Below are positions 1-11,146 of a stretch of DNA of 64,000 nt, one piece after another. This DNA comes from Neurospora tetraspora (lineage: Eukaryota; Ascomycota; Sordariomycetes; Sordariales; Sordariaceae), in the NCBI RefSeq assembly GCF_033439725.1, contig NW_026944383.1, positions 1,240,001 to 1,304,000 on the forward strand, read 5' to 3'. Positions within the stretch are counted from its first letter, which is position 1. Every line of letters begins with the position of its first letter. Under the pieces are notes generated by a model. It saw only the letters and a program-made list of their open reading frames with translations, made no database searches and was not told the origin of the DNA. Both the position numbers and the translations under genes were made by a program.

Positions 1-642
1 TGCAGTCGGCAGCGAGAAGGAAAGAAAGCATGAAGGAAGAAAAGGAACAAAAATGAGGTTTATCTGCTAGTACCTAAAAACGCCAATTACCAAAAAGTGA
101 CAAATGTTCATCATCCCACCAAGTGACCGAGTCGTCCAGAGAAGCGACGGCAGCACTGCTCGTGAGAGCCGAGAATGAGAAACCGAGACCCCGATCATAT
201 ACAGTTTGCTGCCAAAATCCAACATTTCAGAGGTGACCTGTTGTTCCCTCGGAAAACACCATCCGCCCCCAATAATCCCATCCCATTCATGTCCTTCGTC
301 ATCTGAAAGAACTCAAGAGCCACGAGAAGAAGGCTCTCTGAGTTGTTCTTCGTAGTGGTCTTTTGCGTCATCATGCCCGTTGTACGTAGTCGTACATATC
401 TCTTCGTCGACCCGGCATGCGTTTTCGAAATCGAACCATCCCGGCTTCACCGCCCTTTGGAGCCTCCGCCGAGTAGCCGATCCCACCTCGCCCCACGTAT
501 CCCGACAGCGGGACGACCCACCTAAACCGCCTCTCCCGATTCATCCAACCTCTCCAGTTCTTCTCTTTTCTTCGCTCTTTCTTCTCCCGAAAAAGCTAAG
601 AAAAAGAAAAACGGCCCGAGAGTTTCAGTGCTTGACCCCGGC
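1..642. other. No gene seen; left flank and 3' side of the ESCRT-III gene
   Basis: This stretch carries only short overlapping frames with no recognisable protein. Pyrimidine-rich sequence at about 530-600 lies just beyond the stop codon of the minus-strand ESCRT-III gene and is probably its 3' UTR. No RNA gene or repeat is apparent. Confidence 0.5.
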
Positions 643-1711
643 TTAAGCCCGCAAAGCCCGCAAACGCTGTTGCAAAGCATCTTCCTCTTCCGGAGTCGGC
701 TCGGCCGTCTGGCTCACCGCCTGCTGGGCAGCAGCGTTCGGATCAACCTTGCTGGCGCTGGCCTTATTCAGTTCCTGCCCCAGCTCCAGTCCGGCGTCGT
801 CTGCTAGTTTGCCGAGCAGTTCGTGCACGGCATCGTCGCTCACCTGCACGCTGGTGCTCTGCGTCATGGCGTCCGTGTAGATGCCGTTGCTCATGGCGTA
901 CTCCTCGTTCTGCTGCTTGTACTGCTCCAGCGTCAGGAGCGTCTTCTCGGGGTTCACGCTGCGCTGGGCCCGCGACATGGTCTTGGATGACTGGGCCATC
1001 ATGTACGTCATGCGGTTCATGGCGTTGTTGGCCTGTATCTGGGCGACGCTGAGCTCGGCCATGTCAGCGGCTTGGTCCATTTGTTGGGCGATGGCTTGTT
1101 TGGCGAGCAGCATGCGGGCTTTTTGGGCGGCTTGCGCGGTTTCGCCCTTTTTAAGAAGCTAGAGAAGGACAACCATGGCTTGTTAGTTTGGACGTTTCCT
1201 GTAAATGCGGTGACACGATAGCATGGGGGTGTTCGATATGATAGATGTGAAATATGTCATGGAAAGCCGATGCTGGCCAGTATCGATGGTAGACAGATTA
1301 CGAATGCGCATCCATCTGGGTAAGAGGGACAACGCGAGGCTAGGGAAATATTGTGGGACACCAGCCAGCAGACACCGAAGGGCGAAGAAGGGAATGGACA
1401 GGATAACGAACATTCTGGATCTGCTTCTTCAACTCATTGTCTTGTTTGGAAGCCTTCTGTGATTCACGTCGTGCTTGCTTGGCGTTGAACTGCCAATCCG
1501 GGATAGTCATTAGCAACTGATCGATGTTTTCTCATGTTGTTCTGTGATTGTTCCATGCCATCTATGGAAGATCGCAAGCAGGGTAGGCGACGCTGCAAGG
1601 GATGGTCCACGGACGCAAGGAACAACCAAGGCTCAGTGGCGGAACGATGGTGGAACATACGCGGGCTTGAAACTCGACTTGCATGTCTCTAGCAAGTTGT
1701 CGGTTCGCCAT
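643..1711 (-). CDS. ESCRT-III subunit, CHMP1/Did2-like (Snf7 family)
   Basis: Three exons on the minus strand (1711-1661, 1489-1412, 1158-643) give 214 residues; all junctions keep frame and use GT..AG (donors GTATGT and GTTCGT). Proteins of this family polymerise on endosomal membranes, drive intralumenal vesicle formation and membrane scission, and recruit the Vps4 ATPase. The protein is almost wholly helical and Ala/Gln-rich, with a basic N-terminal half and an acidic C-terminal half (PTPEEEDAL). It ends in QQRLRALRA, which fits the MIM1 motif (xxLxxRLxxL) that binds the MIT domain of Vps4. The segment KLADDAGLELGQEL resembles the CHMP1 region before the MIM. Identity to the textbook Did2 core is modest, so a CHMP1-like paralogue rather than the main Did2 is possible. 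The start is the first ATG that joins cleanly to exon 2; exon 1 is the least certain part. Confidence 0.72.
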
Positions 1712-3121
1712 CGTGGTTTCGCGGTGTGGTGGTCTGCTGTCGGCGATGGGCTAATGGAGGGAGGTGGGGGGTTTAGGGTCGGGGTGACGGTCGGTGACTA
1801 CGCAGGACTCGGCGGGGACAACGAATGAAGTCAAGCGGTGGGCTTGGGCTCTGGGGAGGGAGCAGGATCCGATTGTAGGATATCGCGGGTACGGTTGTCG
1901 TGACGGATGATGGCCGGCGATTGGAATACTATCGGGTCGAGTAGGTGTATGGATGGCGTGTCGACAATGGAATACCTGATCGATATCTTGAGGAGTTGAA
2001 TGCTGCTAGTTAGTGCTACGTAAGTCACTGCTAGCCTTTTAGTAAGTGCCTGCTGTGCTGTTGCGTGCTGGGCGGCTGCTGTGGACGGCGACGTACAGAA
2101 TGGAGCACGGGAAACTGGAGCCTGGCGAGCGTGACACACCACGACAGGGTTCAAAATGACGGGAAGACGTTCAGGTTGGGAAGATCCGGGAGGTCCGTTG
2201 GTCGGCGGGCCTGTCAGCGCGAGGTAATCGCTCGAAACACGGGGCCGTGATTGGCCCGGATTGGAGGCCTGGCGTAGCATGTGGGGCCTCTGCATTGCCA
2301 CCCCGCCCTGCCCGCGCTTCCACGGATTCCACGCTATGACGCAGTCCTGTGGCTGGTGCCCCCCCTAGTGTGTGTGCCAAACTGCCAGTGTGCCGCAACT
2401 CTCAAGAGGGTCCCGCTTGGCACCGTGAGTTGGCCAATTGAGCGGTAAACAGCGAGCCTCATTCGTTGCTGGGCGGTCTGCACTGTTGGCCCGCATTGGT
2501 GTCTTTCGACAAACGGAACCGGCGATTTGATCTTCTAACGGTCTCGGCAGTTGCGGTGGAGAGAAACGGGAGCGTTTTTTTAGCCCTTTTGAGCCAGAAG
2601 ATGAACAGCAAAAGGAGCGGACAGGGAGAGCCAACTGGCTCGGCCTCGCGGGTGGTCCGAATGAGGACAGGCATCAAGCCACACAGTACCTCTAGCTTAC
2701 GGTGCACGGGCAGCAAAGTCCCGCCAATTCGCAACGGACTACGGAAGGAAACTGAGTGTTCGCTGGGCTCAGACTGGCTACAGAGGCCTTTCCGATAACT
2801 TTTTTATCAGCGACCCCCAGTGGCTCCTGCGGGCTGGCTGTTCGTGGCTCGCGCGCCCCCGAGCATATGAGTGAAGGGTTTTTCGTTTTCTGGACAAAAC
2901 TTAGAGCAGAACCATAGACCACGGATTCCAGACTTTCCGGCTTGACTCGCTCCTCTTCTTCTCCATTTCATCTTTTGTGTCTTGGGCAATTTCCTTTTTT
3001 TTTTCCAACGACAACTCTTAGACTCTAGACTTGGTATCCATATTCCTTTTTCTCTTGGGGCCTCCCACTCAGCTAGGAACCACACTCCACCTCAGCTCGG
3101 CTCGGAACACGACCCAACATC
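1712..3121. other. Divergent intergenic region between the ESCRT-III gene and the DUF427 gene
   Basis: About 1.4 kb between two divergently transcribed genes, so it should hold both promoters. Open frames here are short and unlike known proteins. Pyrimidine-rich tracts at about 2950-3060 lie immediately upstream of the DUF427 start and probably form its 5' leader. Confidence 0.5.
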
Positions 3122-3852
3122 ATGTCCATTCGCAAGCTCAACGTGCAGACCTTCCCGCGCCCCCCGCTGGTCGAGAGGGCGCCCCGTCACATTCAGATCA
3201 AGTGGCATGGTCAGCTCATCGCCGACGTCCCTCCTGGTGAGGCGTACTGGGTTCTGGAGACCCATCATCCACCCAGTTAGTCCACCCCGTTCTTCCCGCA
3301 GTCCCCGTTCCCACGTCGGATTCCTCCAGCGTTACACCCCGTCCCGACATCCACGGCAGAACCCAGCACGCCCAGGTCCAGATGTCCGTGTGATGTCCGT
3401 TGGTGGTGGATGTCCTGTTGCTCAATCTGGAGTCACCTCAGCTCAACTCGTGGTGACGCTGCAATGACTGCTTGTTGTTTGAACCGTCCACTAACTCTCA
3501 TGCACCCCCGTCTGCAGCTTACTACATTCCCCCCTCGCTCGTGCGCCTCCCTCTTGCGACTACTCCCAGGTCGACTTTCTGCGAGTGGAAGGGAACCGCC
3601 ACATACTACTCCATCATGAGCCCCATTTCGGCCGCCGAGACCATTTCCAACAGAATCTGGGCCTACAATGAGCCCGCAAAGGGCTACGAGGCCATCAAGG
3701 GCTACCTTGCCTTCTATGCCTCCCCTTGGGAGTGCTATGTCGACGGCGAGCGCGCCCAGCCCCAGCCCGGTGACTTCTATGGCGGTTGGGTGACGAGCGA
3801 TGTCGAGGGTGTCGTCAAGGGCCAGTGGGGAACCTGGGACCCTGTCCTCTAA
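3122..3852 (+). CDS. DUF427 domain protein
   Basis: Two exons (3122-3275 and 3518-3852) encode 162 residues. The 242-bp intron has donor GTTAGT and acceptor CTGCAG, and splicing rebuilds the continuous motif ETHHPPTYYIPPSLV, which supports the junction. The family is a small beta-rich fold; fungal and bacterial members are mostly uncharacterised, so no reaction is assigned. Visible family features are the IKWHGQLIAD strand, the LETHHPPTYYIP turn, FCEWKGTATYY, AFYASPWECYVDGE and the C-terminal FYGGWVTSDVEG segment, in the usual order. Length is normal for the fungal form. There is no signal peptide or membrane segment, so it is presumably cytosolic. The start is the first ATG after a pyrimidine-rich leader. 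Confidence is high for the family and none is claimed for function. Confidence 0.88.
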
Positions 3853-6789
3853 GGAGTTCCAGATCGGGTAGAAAACACAAAGAAACAATTTCAAGGTCAG
3901 GGAATTTGGGGGGAGCTTCTCTTGGTGTGTTGAGGGGTTTTTCTGGAGTTGGGCCGGAAGGGTTATAGAAACGCATACACATGGCTGGTTATTAAAACGG
4001 TGCATATGGGATCGGAAAGCGCATTTTGTTGGGAAGACAACAACAGAAGAAAATTTCATATCATCATCCTTTAGAAGGCGCTGCAACACCTAGAAGAGGC
4101 ATTCGATGCAAATCGACCATGGCATGTTGGATTCTCTTGCTTGAGCGGGATCACAGAATTGGTGCGTGTTGGCGTGATGGTGTGACAGGTTTGGAAGTGT
4201 AAAGGCTGTCAGATGCGGAACGGGAACCGGAACGACGTCGTGGTATCAGGCCCTTGGATGTGATGTTGAGCAGGTGGTCGAAACCGGAGCGCCGAGATTC
4301 CCAGCATCCACCGGAACCTGCGATCGCCCGTGAGGCATCGGAGAACGAACCGGTTGCTGGGCTAAGCCGAACATGTGTCCACTTCGGGAGCCCGATGCAC
4401 TGATGCAGGAGGCCGCTTGGCAACTGTACAGTATGACCCAAACATCTGTAGGTATATGTAATGAAGGTGACGCCGACACGACTGGAGAAAGGTAGTGTAG
4501 GTCGATCTGGGTTCGGTTAGCTGCACTGGCTCCTGACACGGCTCCATAGAATGGGGGTGTGTATATGTTCGAGAAGAAGGAGTGTGGAAGTCACAAAAGA
4601 ACAATGGAACAAAACCAGATGAAGAAGACTCGGGGGCAAGGGATGGCTAGTCTTTTCCTAGCAAGCGTCGTCAGTTGATCCCCGTTGGGAACTCCACAGG
4701 TAGTGGAGGATATCGTGGGTAAAGCTGGAGAGGAAATGGCGTTAAAAGTGGAAAGTTACTAAGTTTAGTATGAAGAATGGAGGTGTGAGATTGGGGGTCA
4801 CAAAGTGGGAAAGCCGAAAGCGTTTCCTATCCACCATCGGATGTGAAAAGCGGGAAGTTAACATCAAAGTCTAGAAGGTGGCTCCATCAAGTGTTGCCAT
4901 GTGGGAAGCAAGCAAGACAAGAAAAGATGTGGAAAAAGGGCTAGTACCTAGATGACAGATGGAGACACGGGGAGATGAGGTTGTAGTTCTAAACCAACTA
5001 GCCGCGGGAGGCTCTGCACGCGTCCCGTCTTTAGGTTCACAAGCAATGGAATTCTATGCGGGGGAAGCCGAACACCACTCTTGCTTCGATTCGCTCTTGC
5101 TTTCTTTCTTTTCTTCTTCCATCGCGAGACATTCCGAGCTTCCCAAGTGGTCAAAAGGCCCAGAGCCAAGCAATGGTTGACTGGCTCCGACGGCGTCACA
5201 CCTTACACTGTATCATAGTGTAAGCGAACGCCACCACCATCCACACTGGCACTCCATCTTCATCCACCTTTGCTTAACTGCATCGGGATGGTATTTGCAA
5301 CCACAAATTGAAAATGTCAGGGGAGAGACATGACAAGCCGTGAGACGTTGGGTTTCGGTAACACGACTCCGCGGAAGTCTCGCCGCCGTTGGACCTTTGA
5401 ACTCCACAATCACAAATTCGCACATTCAAGACATGAGTGAGCTACTATGTATGCGATGTATCGTCAAAATGCAGCAGCGTTGCAACTTCCCGGGCCTGTT
5501 CCACGCTTTTCTTCCGCACGGAAGCACGAGACATTCCCTGCTGGGTAAATCCGCCAGGTCTGCCAACGGTTGTGTATTTGCCGCCTGGAAGAAATATCAC
5601 ATTTACGAAAATGGACGGTATGGTCTTTGTGCTTTCTTCAGGTCGATTACAAGCCGGGGCGCCTCATGCTTGGACAGTCCTCTATACATACTCGCTCGTC
5701 TCCAATGCTGAACACACACAAGAACCGCGGTACGTGCGCTGAGAACAGACCGCGAACTGAACCCATCACTTTGCCATCCTGGAATGACCATCCATCGGGC
5801 ATCGACCATGCGGGGGCAGAAGACGCGGATGACCAGACAGAGAGAAAACCGCAAAGAGACAGAAGAAAGAAAAAGATTGATAAGAGACGAAGAGTCCAAA
5901 CCGAGGATACTGTTGACTCGCACAGGTAGACTAGTATGTAACTGAGAAAATGATGGCCAAACCCCTTCTTCTCACAACAATTATCACAAGGACGAAATGA
6001 AATACTACCACTTCGACTTCTCCGGTCCAGCTCCCGGGTTTTCCGACTGCGCACTTTGAGATAGTAAGTAGGGATCGAAGGGATTGGAGGGAGTGAAGGG
6101 AAACTTGATTGATCGCCGGCCGCGCCAATCCATTCTTGGGCAGCCGTTTGGAATTTGGCAAGGGAGGAGGGGGGAGAAGAAGATGGCACTGAAAAAAAAC
6201 AACGAACATGACGAAACGATTGAAAGGGACACCAAAACCTATCGGATCTGGATCAGAATGCCGACAACTAAGCGATGGAGAGTCAGTCAGAAGAGACCAG
6301 GGAAACAGAGACAGAAACAGAAAAGAAAAAAAAGCCACGAGGTCTTGGCGTTTCTTTCCCAGTCCTCCCAACCCATTTTTTCAGCCCTTGGACTTTGGAG
6401 TCAGTCAGTTCACGCTGCTTTCTGAATGGCTGGCAGATCCGGATCGGATCACCGCCCGATCAGCAACGGAGCGAAGCCACGTTCGGAGGTGCCAAAAAAA
6501 ATGAACCTAAATAAGGGTTCAACTTTATTGACTTCCTTTTGCGGAGGAAGATCGGCAATCATCAGCAATTGACTAGACCTTTTTCCACATCATCACCTTG
6601 AGCATCCTATGGGCTGTGGGCTTCTCGGAGACTTTTTTCCTTCTCACCATCCTCTCATCCAAGGATCTATCTACTACGTGTATAAGTCTTCCTTTGAGGA
6701 GAGAGAGACCTTAATCAGCACTTCACTTCAGCACGGCAGGAGCCTTGGTGGCGCAGGTCCTTCCTGCCTTTGTGTTGTGACCACGGAGA
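3853..6789. other. Gene-free stretch downstream of the DUF427 gene
   Basis: Nearly 3 kb without a convincing protein. The longest minus-strand frames (about 5650-6370) are low-complexity Ser/Phe/Leu-rich translations of purine/pyrimidine tracts and look spurious. The purine-rich sequence at 5840-5920 and 6280-6340 is notable only for composition. A non-coding transcript cannot be excluded by eye. Confidence 0.4.
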
Positions 6790-7031
6790 TACCGTACCTA
6801 GAAACTCGGGAAAATCGGATTTAAGGGTCTGCAGCAAATTTCCTTTCTGGGCTCACATATCTGTCGTGTCCAAGCGACTACATAGTCACACGCTGAATGG
6901 GGGATTTCTTGAAGAATCGTACAGTCTGGCTGTTGCGTTTCTACCTGAAGCATCATCAGGTATGTAGCCGACCGGAGTTAAGGGAATTTTCTGCAGACCC
7001 CAAATTCGATTTTCCCGGGCCTCTAACGGTA
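6790..7031. mobile_element. Small TIR (MITE-like) element, family A copy 1
   Basis: The left end at 6790-6846 and the right end at about 6980-7031 are inverted copies of each other over about 50 bp. Both share the order TACCGT, CGGGAAAATCG, GGTCTGCAG, AAATT; the right arm reads the same on the minus strand. The element is about 242 bp and has no coding capacity. Its ends are TA-CCGT and ACGG-TA, which fits a TA target duplication of the Tc1/mariner kind, but two bases are weak evidence. A related pair of arms lies at 36774-37160. Non-autonomous, and moderately diverged between its two arms. Confidence 0.65.
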
Positions 7032-9737
7032 CCACAGTACTCAGCTGTAAGCTGAAGCACGGCGTGTAAGCAACGTATCTGCACATCTGACAGCCACATC
7101 ATCAACGTTTCTGTGTAATGCTAGGTAGAAAGGGTTCCCGGGCATGTAGGAAAATAATTCGGCAAAGGTTCTACATACAGGTGTAGGCTCACGGGTACGG
7201 GTACGACGGAGTAATCGGAGATTTCGAGAAGGTGTGAGGAAACGGTTCCGTGAATCCACGATGCTAACTCGAATTGTCAAACAGCGGGGTTCAAGATTGT
7301 CGACTGCACGAGTGTACCATTGCGGGTTTGCGGGCGCGCGGAGCGTTCCGACCTGCCCTCTTTTACCCAAACGGCCAAACCCCTTTGTGGGGCAATTGAT
7401 AATGCGATGAAGGTGGTGGGGGGACTGACTGAGGGAGAGGGAAAGGTAATCCAAAATCTGCTCAGACGAAGATGATGAGCTTGATAAACAGGAAGGCGGT
7501 CTCTAGAATGAACTCATTCAGCTTCGTCATATGAGCTGTGCCAGTTTAATCTGCTGTTATGGATGCGAGCAATTCAAAACTCGAAAAGCAAAGCCGATGG
7601 CAGCGTCGAGAATCCGCTTTGTGGCGATGGGATCATATGCTTTTCATTCAACTTCCCCTCTTTGTTTCATTGAATGAAGGAGAGGGAGATCCACTTGAGC
7701 TCTCCCCGCCTTTTTTTCATTGAGGGCTCCACCCCGGCGACGGGTCTCGACTCCATCATTTCCTGCGGCCTCCGCCCCGGCGTGGGTTCCATTGCCATCA
7801 AGGTGGTTCCGTTCGTGTACGTAAGACGACTCCGCAGACTCACCGCAAATAGCATCCTTGGTTTTCCGCACGTTCGGTCGCCGGGCCCGGTTTGAGCTGC
7901 CTCCGAACTGACGTGGTGGGTGAGGGGTTGGCCGCCGTAGGAATGCAAGCGGCATCGGGTGATGGCCGAGCCCGGCTCGGTGAAATTGGTTGTTTTGTGT
8001 CTGTTGCTGGATTAATTAATCGAGCGGCAACTGATCAATGAAATGAGCGTCCGAGGACGGTCGGATTGAAAGAAAAGGGGAAAGGGGTTCCGATGTACTC
8101 CGCATTTCGGGAGTCACCATCCGTTACTTTGTTTCACTGGACTTCCATCCGGGGGAATCAAGGTGCCATTTCTGTGACAGGAGGGGCCGGCTAATCTTTT
8201 GAACCATCCAGAACCGATGGATGGCTTCTCAATTCGCTTCAAAGAAGAGCGCTGATCATTGAGTGACCCGAGAGAAACAAAGGATGGGAATAGTCTCGTC
8301 AGCCGCGTGGCCAACCTTGGGAACCCACACTCTAATTTGTGGTTTGCAGCGATATGGCAGCTTTGGGAGATATTGAACGCAATGAAGTCTGGAGCCTCAC
8401 GGAAGCTGCGGCGTTCTGGACGAGTACGAGATTCAAAGTCGTTCTTTTGGCTTTGTCCCTTGGCATGGCCGAATTGAGTCTTCAACAGGGATGAATACAC
8501 GCAATCGCCAGAACATTCCAATTCCCAAAGGTCTGAAGTGTTAAAAGAAGAGGTCGGGCGATCAGATGGCGACAATCTGCACTATTTGATGCATTGCTAG
8601 CTGGTTCCTATCAACACCCAGCAATGACATGCATGCGAGTTTTGTCGGTGTGATTGTTGAACTGGTGATGTTCAGTATCTGGTGATGAGTAACAGCGGTT
8701 CGTCAAAGAGGTGCCTATCGGGTCCGCTCTTGCAGCTGGCTCCATCGTGGCTTGTCCCTTCCGTGGGCCTTGCGAAGATACCGTATCTCACTCAGCGCAC
8801 CCACCGTCGGACGATCATGCCTCGTATGCTTGAGGTGAGAGGGACGACAATTCGAGCTCCTTACGATGTCCGTCCCGGCAATTGCGCGTCCCGTCTTCCG
8901 ACAATGAGGCACCGGGCATGATCAACAGCAGAACCGGAGGGGTGCTTGTGTCAAAATCCCAAGGGCCGGCGCTAGGTTCAGAGGGGTTTGAGGGGTTCAG
9001 GAGTTCAGGGGCCCAGGGGTGCCCGGAGGGGAAGCGGCCTCGAAGAATGGAACTTCGGCCCTGCTCTGCGCGTTCCTACCCCTGACTGCGCATTGCCAGC
9101 ACTGACTGGCATGAGCCGCCCCACTAGTAGCGTGCTTCTCGGCGATTCCCTGTTTTGGTAAGAGAGGCGCCGCAATGTTTCGTCAATCTGGGCGGCGGTA
9201 TGGCCAATCAGACGAAGGAAGGGTCCGGGTGCCGGTTGCGTGCTGCCTTGGACGAATAAGCACGAATAAGGGCTGTGCTGCCTGAGGCATGAGCCCCCTT
9301 TTCTGGAAACCGTGTCCAGAAGATAAAAGCAGCCTGGCCTCCCACCCCTCGCCCAGACTCGACATCGTCCCCCCCAGTTTGTTCAAACAAGACACCTGTC
9401 CTTTTCACCACGCAACCAACCAGCTTCCATCCTCGACCCTTTCGCTAGGCTCCCCTTTGGCGTCCTGGACTATCCTGGTGCCTATTACTGACTCACGCGT
9501 GGATGGAGTCGACCTTACCCGCGATGCATCAAGCCTAACAAATACTCCATTCTCTGACGTATTAGTATTGGGGAATTAGGACGGCACCTCACTCTTTACT
9601 GTCAGCGAAAACATACCGGCGCTTGTTTGCAATCAACATCAACACCAGCACCAACACCAGTGACTGCAACAGCTTTCAATCAGCAAACATCAACACACAC
9701 ACATCAAAGTCCTCCTACCGTGGCGCAGATACCCATC
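7032..9737. other. Intergenic region and 5' leader of hac-1
   Basis: No gene is recognised from 7032 to about 9200. The last several hundred bases before 9738 probably form the promoter and long 5' leader of the bZIP gene. An ATG-initiated frame of 96 codons (9289-9579) precedes the main start and would be an upstream ORF if transcription begins before it. CA- and AAC-rich sequence at 9640-9710 directly precedes the start, as is common in fungal leaders. Confidence 0.45.
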
Positions 9738-11146
9738 ATGGATTCCTGGGCTGCCCACTCTCCCTCGCCGGCCAACCTCAAGTTCGAGAACCCGGCCGAG
9801 TCTCTCCTGGCCACTCCTGGCGAGATCTTCCCCGAAGTCTTCGGCTCCGACCGCGCGACATCAGCAACCCCATCACTCGACATCATGTCACCGGTTTCCT
9901 TGGCAGACGACGTCCATACCGACCTCACGGCTCTTGCTACTCTCACAGTTCCTCAGATTCCGCCACGCTCGACGCCCGCTTCGACACCGGCGCCAGAGAC
10001 TGAGAAGAAGCCTACCAAGAAGAGGAAGTCGTGGGGTCAAGTCCTTCCAGAGCCCAAGACCAACCTCCCACCAAGGTACGTTACATACACCTTCAAACCC
10101 CTGTCTACTCTTTCCTAACCTCTCAACAGGAAACGTGCCAAGACCGAGGACGAGAAGGAACAACGTCGCGTCGAACGTGTTCTCCGCAACCGCAGAGCCG
10201 CCCAGTCTTCACGAGAGCGCAAGAGACTCGAGGTCGAGGGTTTGGAACGACGCAACAAGGAGCTTGAGACCCTCCTCATGCAGGCCCAACAGATCAACCA
10301 GACTCTCCTCCAGGCACTCCGTGAAAACGGTGTTGCTCCTACGATTGCCACACGACCGGCATCCTTCGATGGCCTCAACCCCACCCCAGTCACCTTCTCA
10401 CAAGAGCTCTTCAGCTCACAAGATGGCCACAACTTGCCTAAGCACGACTCCTCTCTCGAGCAACTGTTCCCTACAATCAAGACCGAAGAGACCGTCAACC
10501 CAGCATCTCTCTCTCCAGCATTGACCGCTATCCCCGAGATGGAGGAGGATGGCGAGAACGAGCAATCGACGGCTGCCCAACCTGTTGCGGATGCTACCTC
10601 CACTGCGACTGTGAACATTTCCCCCGATGCGACACAACATCCTGCTGTGGTGTTGTGTGATGACCTGCAGTGTCGGTCGGCGGAAGTGCCACGCTCCAAG
10701 TGCCTGGCAGTGTCCCAGCAGTCTCAGCCCCCGTCGCTGGATCCTCTCTCTCTGCTGCTCCTCTCGGCATCAGCCATTTCATGGATGATCTCGTTCTCTC
10801 AAAGACCTTTGATGCTGATCGCTTCATCTATGAAACGGAATTTCTCTCTTCCCCCAGCCCCAGCAATTTTGATGAGTATAGTATGGCTGGTGACGACACC
10901 GAAACCCTCCACTTCCCGGCAAACCCCGAGAACTTCTTCGACGAATTCATCAACCCCGACGTCTCAAATGCCGCAAACAGCAACGAGCAGCAGCCGCAGC
11001 AACAAACCGAATTCTGCGCAACCGCGAACGCGTCACTCCACAACCTTACGTATCCGAACGCTTCGGAAGATCCTTACCAGCAGCCCCATACTGGCGCGTC
11101 CCTTAATGGATGCGACGATGGAGGTATTGCGGTGGGTGGCATCTGA
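9738..11146 (+). CDS. hac-1: bZIP transcription factor of the unfolded protein response (HacA/HAC-1), with Ire1-type intron
   Basis: HAC-1/HacA is the bZIP activator of ER chaperone and secretion genes, made active when the ER sensor Ire1 removes a short non-spliceosomal intron from its mRNA. Here a normal intron (10076-10129, GTACGT..CAG) splits the conserved block KKRKSWGQ..PKTNLPPR / KRAKTEDEKEQRR. The basic region (about residues 125-145, VLRNRRAAQSSRERKR) and a leucine zipper follow. At 10642-10647 (CTGCTG) and 10665-10670 (CTGCAG) lie two CNGCNG cleavage sites 23 nt apart. Removing 10648-10670 shifts the frame into a tail ending GCDDGGIAVGG, the conserved HacA C-terminus, giving 443 residues with stop at 11144-11146. 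Unspliced mRNA stays open to 11540 (582 residues) with an unrelated tail. The start is the first ATG (MDSWAAH); family N-termini have similar SP-rich sequence. Among filamentous fungi the 23-nt intron length fits Neurospora. Neighbour ski2 converges on it. Confidence 0.95.
10631..10690 (+). promoter_or_regulatory. hac-1: Ire1 twin-hairpin splice region of hac-1 (23-nt intron 10648-10670)
   Basis: The 5' site sits in a hairpin whose arms ACAACA(T)CC and GGTGTTGT pair with one bulged T around the loop containing CTGCTG. The 3' site CTGCAG sits in the loop between GACC and GGTC. Cleavage after each CNGCNG would excise exactly 23 nt. This matches the known Ire1 recognition rule (two stem-loops with CNGCNG in the loop); the pairing was read by eye and not computed. 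Confidence 0.88.

Noticed and set aside
3433-4089. 218-codon minus-strand frame over the DUF427 gene
   Set aside because: It overlaps the well-supported plus-strand exon and its translation has no family motif.
5647-6371. Two minus-strand frames of 146-180 codons
   Set aside because: Translations are Ser/Phe/Leu runs from purine/pyrimidine tracts with no conserved pattern or start context.
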